A stretch of DNA of 42,916 nucleotides from Exiguobacterium profundum (GTDB lineage Bacteria > Bacillota > Bacilli > Exiguobacteriales > Exiguobacteriaceae), in NCBI RefSeq assembly GCF_001909285.1, contig NZ_MRSV01000001.1, positions 2,465,303 to 2,508,218 on the forward strand, in the 5' to 3' direction. A model generated the notes under the pieces. It saw only the letters and a list, made by a program, of their open reading frames with translations. It was not told where the DNA came from and searched no databases. Below are positions 37,107-42,916 of this stretch, one piece after another. Position numbers and translations under genes: made by a program. Position 1 is the first letter of the stretch. Each line of letters begins with the position of its first letter.

Positions 37107-39962
37107 TTATTTACGATCTTTTTGATATGTGCTCGTGCCTGCACCGCTCGAGACGACGTCACGAGAGAGTGCTTCACGGATGATGCGTGCTTGTTCTTGT
37201 TTATGAGCTGTCGGATTCCCTTCAGCCGGACTCGAACGACGGCGACGGCCGATATAACGGACATCGAGTCGGTTCGTTGTGACCGCTTCTAAACGAGGCT
37301 CGATATATGTCCAAGCCCCCATGTTTTTCGGTTCTTCTTGAACCCAGACGATTTCACGCGCGTTCGGATAACGGCTGATGACATCACGAATCTCACGAAC
37401 CGGGAACGGGTAGATTTCTTCGACACGGATGATATGCAAGAAGTCGAGTGACTCTTCTGACTTGCCGACCGCTTCCGCGAGGTCGATCGCCATTTTCCCT
37501 GTGCAGAAAACAAGACGTTCAACTTTCTCTGTGTTCTCCCCGAGACCTGGCTGTTCGACGATCGGCTTGAAGCTCTCTTCCGTAAACGCCTCGACTGGTG
37601 ACGTGGCGAGCGGGTGACGAAGCAGACTCTTCGGTGTCATGATGATCATCGGACGAATCTCTTCTTTCCCGAGCATCTCTGCTTGACGACGAAGAATATG
37701 GAAATATTGTGCCGCAGACGAAAGATTTGCGACCGTCCAGTTTTTCTCCCCGGCAAGTGTCAAGTAGCGTTCCATACGTGCACTTGAGTGCTCCGGCCCT
37801 TGACCTTCGTAACCGTGCGGCAAGAGCATGACGAGGCCTGATTTTTGACCCCATTTCGCGCGTCCCGCCGAGATGAACTGGTCGAACATGACTTGTGCCG
37901 AGTTCGCGAAGTCACCGTATTGTGCTTCCCACAGGACGAGTGTACCTTGTGCGAATACGTTGTAGCCATATTCAAATCCAAGCACCGAACCTTCTGAGAG
38001 CGGGCTGTTATAGACCGAGAACGATGCTTTCGCCGTCGACAACTCATGGAGTGGCGAGAATTTCTTACCTGACTCGACATCGTTCAACATGATGTTCCGT
38101 TGGGCGAACGTTCCGCGCTCTGAATCTTGACCGCTCAAGCGGACCGGCGTACCATCTGAAAGAATTGACGCGAAGGCGAGCGTCTCCGCATGACCCCAGT
38201 CAATTTTCCCACCTTCGCTGAACGCGTCACGGCGACGGTCGAGTACTTTTTGAAGCTTATGGAAGACACCAAAGCCTTCCGGCCAGTTCAATAACTCTTC
38301 ATTCAATTGCGTGAGGAATTCTCGTTCGACGCTCGTGTCGACTTTCGGGAATCCTTTATGGACCGCATCCGGTAACACGATGTCTGCATCTTCTTCTTCA
38401 GAAGGAACGAGATCACGTGCCGCCTTCAAGGCCTGTTCGATTTTTTGTTCGATTTGCGTTTTCTCATCTTTCGTCATGACGCCTTCTTCCTCAAGTCGTG
38501 CGGCATAGACGTGACGGACAGACTGGTGTCCTTTGATGGCTTTGTAAAGGACCGGGTTCGTGTTCATCGGTTCGTCCATTTCATTGTGACCGTAACGACG
38601 GTACCCGATCAAGTCGACCAAGATATCTTTATGGAACTTGGCACGATACTCACTAATCAACTTCGCGACGGCAACACATGCCTCCGGATCATCCGCATTT
38701 ACATGGAAGACCGGAATCTCGTAGCCTTTGGCGATATCACTTGCGTAACGCGTCGACCGTGAATCGTTCGGGTCCGTTGTGAAACCGATCGTGTTATTGG
38801 CGATGACGTGAACTGTCCCACCTGTACGGTAACCCGTCAAGTTCGTCATGTTGAGTGTCTCCGCGACGATGCCTTGTCCTGGGAAGGCCGCATCTCCGTG
38901 GATCAAGATTGAGGCTGCCAAATCGTCGTGCTGTACAGCCGATCCTTTTTCAGAACGGTCATCTTGTGCGGCACGCGTGTATCCTTCGACGACCGACCCG
39001 ACGAACTCGAGGTGACTCGGGTTGTTCGCCAAGTTGAGACGGACTTCTTTTTGCTGTTCGACCACTTTCCGGTCAAGACCGAGGTGATATTTCACATCAC
39101 CTGACCAACCGAAGTTGATACCGATTGACCCTTCAGATGGAATCAATTCTTTGTTCGGTGCGTGCTGGAACTCCGCAAAAATCATTTCGTATGGTTTGCC
39201 GAGAACATGGGCAAGTACGTTCAAACGTCCACGGTGGGCCATCCCGATGTTGATATGTTCCGAACCACTCGAAATGAGGCCTCCGACCATCGCATCGAGA
39301 AGTGGCACCATCGCATCCAATCCTTCGATCGAGAAGCGTTTTTGTCCGACGTATGTTTTATGAAGGAATGATTCAAACAGTTCGGTTTCAGCCAAACGTT
39401 TGAACAACTCGACTTTTTCTTCTTTCGAGAAGGTTTGCTGTAACGCCCCTTGTTCGACTTGACGACGAATCCACTTCTTCTCTTCCATGTCATCTAAATG
39501 ACGGAGTTCGATGGCGACCGTTCCTGTATAAACGTCAAGTAAGTGACGGAATAGTTCTAAGGCGCTCGCGTTTGGTTTTGGTGCATCGTCTGATAAAAGG
39601 CGGGCCGGAATTTGTTTTAAGTCTTCTTCTGTCAAATCATAACGTGACAGTTCGAATAGTTCCTGCTCGCGCGGGTGATCTTTTAGTGGATAAATATCAG
39701 CTGCTTTATGACCGAAAGCGCGGATATCGTTGATGAGCCGCGTCGCCGAGACGACCTTCTCTAAATCAAACGATGGACCCGAGACCGGCACTTCTGTCGG
39801 TGACGACGTTTCCGGTGCCCCATTTTCGTCAAAATATCGACGCGTTTCTTCATCGACCGATGATGGGTCTTCCAAATATTGTTCATACAGTTCAATGATG
39901 TAGCCTAAGTTAGGACCATAAAATGCTTGCGATTTCTCGTGAACATTCGACGACTCTCCCAT
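37107..39962 (-). CDS. odhA: OdhA, 2-oxoglutarate dehydrogenase E1
   Basis: 951 residues, the normal length of Bacillales OdhA. It begins with the family N-terminus (FYGPNLGYIIELYEQYLEDP), has IGMAHRGRLNVLAHVLGKPYEMIFAEF near 241-267, the thiamine diphosphate segment HGDAAFPGQGIVAETLNM near 353 and later NNTIGFTTDPNDSRSTRYASD, and ends in the C-terminal transketolase domain (VWVQEEPKNMGAWTYIEPRL near 889). It decarboxylates 2-oxoglutarate in the TCA cycle and succinylates OdhB. SD AAGGGGG is 8 bases before the ATG. A perfect cre box lies over the promoter. Confidence 0.98.
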   Translation of the reverse strand: MGESSNVHEKSQAFYGPNLGYIIELYEQYLEDPSSVDEETRRYFDENGAPETSSPTEVPVSGPSFDLEKVVSATRLINDIRAFGHKAADIYPLKDHPREQELFELSRYDLTEEDLKQIPARLLSDDAPKPNASALELFRHLLDVYTGTVAIELRHLDDMEEKKWIRRQVEQGALQQTFSKEEKVELFKRLAETELFESFLHKTYVGQKRFSIEGLDAMVPLLDAMVGGLISSGSEHINIGMAHRGRLNVLAHVLGKPYEMIFAEFQHAPNKELIPSEGSIGINFGWSGDVKYHLGLDRKVVEQQKEVRLNLANNPSHLEFVGSVVEGYTRAAQDDRSEKGSAVQHDDLAASILIHGDAAFPGQGIVAETLNMTNLTGYRTGGTVHVIANNTIGFTTDPNDSRSTRYASDIAKGYEIPVFHVNADDPEACVAVAKLISEYRAKFHKDILVDLIGYRRYGHNEMDEPMNTNPVLYKAIKGHQSVRHVYAARLEEEGVMTKDEKTQIEQKIEQALKAARDLVPSEEEDADIVLPDAVHKGFPKVDTSVEREFLTQLNEELLNWPEGFGVFHKLQKVLDRRRDAFSEGGKIDWGHAETLAFASILSDGTPVRLSGQDSERGTFAQRNIMLNDVESGKKFSPLHELSTAKASFSVYNSPLSEGSVLGFEYGYNVFAQGTLVLWEAQYGDFANSAQVMFDQFISAGRAKWGQKSGLVMLLPHGYEGQGPEHSSARMERYLTLAGEKNWTVANLSSAAQYFHILRRQAEMLGKEEIRPMIIMTPKSLLRHPLATSPVEAFTEESFKPIVEQPGLGENTEKVERLVFCTGKMAIDLAEAVGKSEESLDFLHIIRVEEIYPFPVREIRDVISRYPNAREIVWVQEEPKNMGAWTYIEPRLEAVTTNRLDVRYIGRRRRSSPAEGNPTAHKQEQARIIREALSRDVVSSGAGTSTYQKDRK

Positions 39963-40000
39963 TGAATAAATCCCCCTTATCCATTCCTAAACGTTCAATC

Positions 40001-40014
40001 TGTGAACGCTTTCA
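40001..40014 (-). promoter_or_regulatory. CcpA cre box for odhAB
   Basis: The minus strand reads TGAAAGCGTTCACA, a perfect match to the cre consensus TGWAANCGNTNWCA. It touches the -10 (TAAAAT, 40014-40019) and covers the expected start site, the place for CcpA repression. Glucose repression of odhAB is known from Bacillus subtilis. Confidence 0.78.
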
Positions 40015-40036
40015 TTTTAACATGTAGCCCGAAGCA

Positions 40037-40063
40037 GTTCACCTTTCTCCTACCCTGGTGAAC
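40037..40063. promoter_or_regulatory. Inverted repeat over the -35 region of odhAB
   Basis: GTTCACC (40037-40043) and GGTGAAC (40057-40063), perfect, centres 20 bases apart, so about two helical turns. It overlaps the expected -35 place of the odhA promoter. No factor is recognised. Confidence 0.4.
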
Positions 40064-40299
40064 AAAACCAAATCTTGCCTCTTACGCTCAACTTCATACT
40101 ACACCTTTCGTCGCAGAAAGACCCTTACAAATTCACAATTCGTCCATACTATTTCAATAAGTTTTGCTTATCGATAAATTGTGTCTTGATGTATTTGTTT
40201 CAACAATTTCAAAAAAAGATGAAACCTTATTTCAAACAGCCCCGTAATAGGGAGTGTAGGCATTACACTATTACTCTTAACAGAAAGCTAGGTGACCAC

Positions 40300-41232
40300 A
40301 TGTTATCCGTACAAAATGTCCATAAAAAGATGGGAAAAGCAACGGTATTGACAAATGTCAGTTTTGACGTTGTTCCAGGAGAAATTTTCGGATTCCTCGG
40401 ACCGAACGGCGCCGGGAAGACGACAACTATTCGAATCATCACAGGTCTCATGCCTGCGACGCACGGGACCGTGACAGTCGATGGGTATGACGTGGCGAAC
40501 AACCGCCAAGAAGCGCTCAGCCGAATCGGGGCCATCGTCGAGAATCCTGCATTCTATCCGTACATGACGGGCCGGGAAAACTTGATTCATGCGATGAACT
40601 TGATTCCGAACTTGAAAAAAGTCGACTTGAATGCACTCGGTGCCCTCGTCGGACTCGACGGAAAGCTCGATATGAAAGTCAAACAGTACTCACTCGGGAT
40701 GAAACAGCGCCTCGGGATTGCCCGTGCCTTGTTGCATAACCCAAAAGTGCTCATCTTAGATGAGCCGACGAACGGTCTTGACCCAGCCGGGATCGCCGAC
40801 CTTCGGAATTACTTACGCCATCTTGCGGACCACCGCGGAATCGCCATCCTTATCTCGAGCCATTTATTGAGCGAGATGGAATTGATCACCGACCGTTTCG
40901 CAATCATTGACCAAGGACAAATCAAGTCAGTGGAAGACGGACAGACGAAGGCTGACAGCGTCATCCTCTGTAAAGTTGCCAAGGAGCAGATGAACGAGGC
41001 ACTTGACGTCGCAGCACTCGCCTTCGATGATGTGAAAATCGTCCAGCAGTCTGCCGAGTCGTTTATCGTACCGCGTCAAGAGACAGACATTCCGGTCTTA
41101 CTGAAACAATTAATCGAGCGCGATATCGCCGTCTATCAGATTGGCATGAAACACGAGTCACTCGAAGAACAATTCTTGAAATTGACGAAAAAAGAAGGAG
41201 GTACGAACAATGCGTTCATTACTCAGCAATGA
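40300..41232 (+). CDS. ABC transporter ATP-binding protein (BcrA/NatA-like)
   Basis: 310 residues. Walker A GPNGAGKTT at 34-42, a Q-loop near 84, the signature YSLGMKQR near 136 and Walker B VLILDEPTNGLDPAG near 155-169. The C-terminal extension of about 80 residues is typical of the BcrA group. The partner permease follows, with overlapping genes. This class exports peptide antibiotics, sodium or lipids; substrate here unknown. ATG at 40300 with SD AGGTG is chosen; a longer in-frame reading upstream has no SD and is AT-rich. Confidence 0.92.
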   Translation: MLSVQNVHKKMGKATVLTNVSFDVVPGEIFGFLGPNGAGKTTTIRIITGLMPATHGTVTVDGYDVANNRQEALSRIGAIVENPAFYPYMTGRENLIHAMNLIPNLKKVDLNALGALVGLDGKLDMKVKQYSLGMKQRLGIARALLHNPKVLILDEPTNGLDPAGIADLRNYLRHLADHRGIAILISSHLLSEMELITDRFAIIDQGQIKSVEDGQTKADSVILCKVAKEQMNEALDVAALAFDDVKIVQQSAESFIVPRQETDIPVLLKQLIERDIAVYQIGMKHESLEEQFLKLTKKEGGTNNAFITQQ

Positions 41233-41947
41233 ATGGATGAAATGGCGTCGTACGATTAAACCATACGTCGCTCTAGGCGTGTATACGGCAATCATCCTTA
41301 TCGTATACGCTGTATTGGCCAGTGGTGAAGGGACACCAGAAGCGGCATCGTTCTTTGAATTTTCAACGATGGGTGCCATCGCTTTCTTGAGTATCTTTAC
41401 GATTGTCTTTACGGCAGAGATGGTCGGGAACGAATTGAAATTTGATACGTTGAAACACCTGTTGATGAGCCCGTACTCTCGCGACCGCATCTTATTGTCG
41501 AAGCTCGTCATGGCCGTCCTCGTCATGTTGCTTCAATTCATTTTCATCTTAGTCGTCGCGTTCGGGTTCTCACTCACGTTAGATGGCTCTGTCACATGGG
41601 ATGTCGTCCGTCCGATTCTCATCAGTGTGAGCGGACCGATCTTCATCATCTTCTTGACGCTCATGTTCTCGGTCGTCTTCAAGTCGGTCGGCGTTGTCAT
41701 CGGTTTCACGGTGCTCGCAAACTTCGCCTCAAGTATTATCGGCGGCCTTCTCGTCGCTTGGAAACCTGAGCTTGCGAAATGGATTGTCTTCTTGCATACA
41801 GACCTTTCAATCTATGACGTCAACCCAGAGTTTATGAAAGCGATGGACGCTACGATGGGCTTCTCGATTTTCTATGTCGCCCTTCATATCCTCGCCTTCT
41901 ATCTCATCACGGCATTCATGTTCCGCAGTAAAACGTTTGCGGAATAA
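41210..41947 (+). CDS. ABC-2 type permease
   Basis: 245 residues, six membrane spans: a first near 17-36 (YVALGVYTAIILIVYAVLAS), then FLSIFTIVFTAEMVG near 65-79 and others up to LAFYLITAFMF near 228. The start SNEWMKWRR is typical of BcrB/NatB-like permeases. The gene overlaps the ATPase end by 23 bases, with an SD GGAGG 8 bases before the ATG at 41210, showing coupled translation. Together they form a half-transporter pair, likely exporting an antimicrobial or lipid. No terminator is seen after it. Confidence 0.9.
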   Translation: MRSLLSNEWMKWRRTIKPYVALGVYTAIILIVYAVLASGEGTPEAASFFEFSTMGAIAFLSIFTIVFTAEMVGNELKFDTLKHLLMSPYSRDRILLSKLVMAVLVMLLQFIFILVVAFGFSLTLDGSVTWDVVRPILISVSGPIFIIFLTLMFSVVFKSVGVVIGFTVLANFASSIIGGLLVAWKPELAKWIVFLHTDLSIYDVNPEFMKAMDATMGFSIFYVALHILAFYLITAFMFRSKTFAE

Positions 41948-42012
41948 GCATACTTCAAATGAAAAAGTGGTACCTCTTTGCTATAGGAGTTTTATAGTAA
42001 GGAGGTATTTAT

Positions 42013-42561
42013 ATGTCTAAGACGGCATTACTCATTATTGATTTGTTCAATGATTTTGATTTTGAAGGTGGCGACATGCTACGTAAACATACGGAAGCGA
42101 TTGTTGAACCGATTCTCGAGCTTAAAAAGCATTTTAAAGAGTTGGACTTGCCCGTCATTTATTGTAATGATAACTTCGGACAATGGAAAGATAGCACGGA
42201 AGACATCATTGAGTATGTAAAAGCTTCTAAGGGTGAACATATTGCCTCGCAAATCGAACCGGAAGATGAAGAGTATTTTATTATAAAGCCAAGGCACTCC
42301 ACTTTCTTTGGAACTCAGTTAGATATTTTACTTCGTCAGTTAAACGTGACGAAATTGATTTTAACCGGAGTCGCGACGGATATTTGTATCCTCTTTTCTG
42401 CCAATGATGCATATATGCGTGACTATGATATATATGTACCTCGTGATTGTGTGGCGGCAGAAACATCCAAACGTCACGAAAGTGCCTTGACGATTATCGA
42501 TGAAGCACTGGGAATTGAAATATCTCCTGTGTCTGAATATATGAGTCACATTCAAAAGTGA
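42013..42561 (+). CDS. Isochorismatase-family cysteine hydrolase
   Basis: 182 residues. The catalytic triad is Asp10 (LLIIDLFNDF), Lys92 (FIIKPRHSTF) and Cys125 (GVATDICILFSANDAYMRDY). The GVATDIC motif with cis-peptide residue before Cys and the overall length match nicotinamidase/isochorismatase relatives; substrate unknown. SD AAGGAGG is 8 bases before the ATG. Codon use is visibly more AT-rich than that of the ABC genes upstream, suggesting later acquisition. It has no terminator before the tnpB element begins at 42621. Confidence 0.88.
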   Translation: MSKTALLIIDLFNDFDFEGGDMLRKHTEAIVEPILELKKHFKELDLPVIYCNDNFGQWKDSTEDIIEYVKASKGEHIASQIEPEDEEYFIIKPRHSTFFGTQLDILLRQLNVTKLILTGVATDICILFSANDAYMRDYDIYVPRDCVAAETSKRHESALTIIDEALGIEISPVSEYMSHIQK

Positions 42562-42620
42562 TTTATAGTAATCAGCGTGGTCACAAAATCCCAACATTTA
42601 GAACGTTTTCAAGGTCTTCT

Positions 42621-42833
42621 TTTAACTAAATCAGGCGAGAGTTCTCCCTCCTCTAAGCTTCTCGGGGCGTAGCCCAGCGTAGGTGGGAGATGAATCGCCC
42701 GGTCCAAAAGTCTTCTCTCCCTATGACATAATTACGAACAAAAGTTCGTGATTATGTCATATTCTCCCTCCCCCTCCACGGGTATCGGATGAGGAGGACA
42801 CATCACGATCTTCGGAAGGGAGGAGGGACGGAC
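42621..42833 (+). repeat. Conserved structured leader/left end of the tnpB element (copy 2)
   Basis: Same 213-base leader as 135-347, in the opposite orientation. Structure: outer GGCGA/TCGCC, inner TCTCCC/GGGAGA, the GGGC-N3-GCCC hairpin, and a 16-base-pair hairpin with arms 42724-42739 and 42744-42759 (TGACATAATTACGAAC, loop AAAA, one G-T pair). In the other copy the sixth pair of this stem is G-C rather than T-A, a compensatory change. The pyrimidine tract CTCCCTCCCCCTCC is again followed by the SD GGGAGGAGGG. Confidence 0.75.
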
Positions 42834-42916
42834 ATGCTGAAAGGCTATAAATATAGGCTTCACCCGACGCCGGCACAGGAAGAGTTCCTCATCAAGACGA
42901 TCGGCTGCGCACGGTT
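42834..42916 (+). CDS. tnpB: TnpB, RNA-guided nuclease (5' part, cut by window edge)
   Basis: 27 complete codons beginning MLKGYKYRLHPTPAQEEF, the same TnpB/OrfB N-terminus as at 1-134 with scattered differences, so a separate, diverged copy. The rest is outside the window. ATG at 42834 with SD GGGAGGAGGG. It points out of the window. Confidence 0.85.
   Translation, partial: MLKGYKYRLHPTPAQEEFLIKTIGCAR

Larger units (their letters stand above)
39963..40299. other. Divergent regulatory region between odhA and the ABC exporter
   Basis: No gene in these 337 bases. On the odhA side it holds the -10 (TAAAAT, 40014-40019, minus strand), the cre box and an inverted repeat. On the ABC side it is AT-rich with an imperfectly spaced pair AAATTGT (40176-40182) and ACAATTT (40203-40209) and no promoter I can assign with confidence. 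Confidence 0.5.

Noticed and set aside
40176-40209. AAATTGT ... ACAATTT as an OhrR-type operator
   Set aside because: The half-sites are 20 bases apart, unlike the compact OhrR box at 18230, and no peroxide gene follows; kept only as part of the intergenic description.
1-42916. Large mobile island between the two tnpB copies
   Set aside because: No integrase, attachment sites or phage genes, and most of the interval is core chromosomal content (mutS2, polX, odhAB); the elements are flanking copies of a dispersed repeat, not island ends.

Overview
The window looks like chromosomal DNA of a low- to mid-GC Firmicute of order Bacillales, most likely Exiguobacterium. The genus is an inference from gene content, the block zapA-cvpA-polX-mutS2-yshE (the Bacillus subtilis order), the strong GGAGG-type ribosome binding sites and a composition near 50% GC; no rRNA is present to confirm it. 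Forty-one intact or nearly intact protein genes, two broken-off tnpB genes and one probable leader peptide are annotated. There is no tRNA, rRNA, prophage or CRISPR array.

Layout. (1) Both window ends lie inside copies of one tnpB element that point outward (1-347 and 42621-42916). Each has the same 213-base structured leader, so the window is probably a draft contig broken at a multicopy repeat. (2) 0.5-4.4 kb: an ABC export pair with a 1074-residue FtsX-type permease. (3) 4.5-11.4 kb: two poorly known genes, then the minus-strand zapA, cvpA, polX, mutS2, DUF350 and small membrane peptide block. (4) 11.6-19.6 kb: a dicarboxylate/amino acid symporter, an acetyltransferase, a CwlO-like cell wall hydrolase with a WalR-type box, a VanZ protein, glutathione peroxidase, a CAP protein and the divergent ohrR/ohr peroxide pair. 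(5) 19.7-24.7 kb: an AT-rich zinc alcohol dehydrogenase behind a sigma-B-like promoter, a CzcD zinc exporter, an SH3-like membrane protein and an ABC-F ATPase with a leader peptide and attenuator. (6) 24.8-31.8 kb: two metallo-beta-lactamase-fold hydrolases, an aldo/keto reductase, a PH-domain protein, DUF1836, hemolysin III, a FrnE-like DsbA protein and an MFS transporter with a Fur-like box. (7) 31.9-35.7 kb: a Sco1/BdbC/BdbD cluster and a membrane diguanylate cyclase. (8) 35.8-40 kb: odhAB with a perfect cre box. (9) 40.3-42.6 kb: a second ABC exporter and an isochorismatase-family hydrolase.

Common threads are peroxide and thiol stress (Ohr/OhrR, glutathione peroxidase, BdbCD, Sco, FrnE-like DsbA), envelope maintenance (CwlO-like, CAP, VanZ, FtsX exporter) and central metabolism (OdhAB). 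The most notable regulatory find is the ABC-F leader at 24409-24693. It has a 19-codon leader ORF with a strong SD, an intrinsic terminator just before the gene, and an antiterminator pairing that excludes the terminator. The tnpB leaders are the second: their hairpins are conserved between diverged copies with a compensatory change, and they can mask the tnpB SD. Two ORFs (21878-22699 and 35356-35676) read through their own terminators, which points to frameshifts near their 3' ends.
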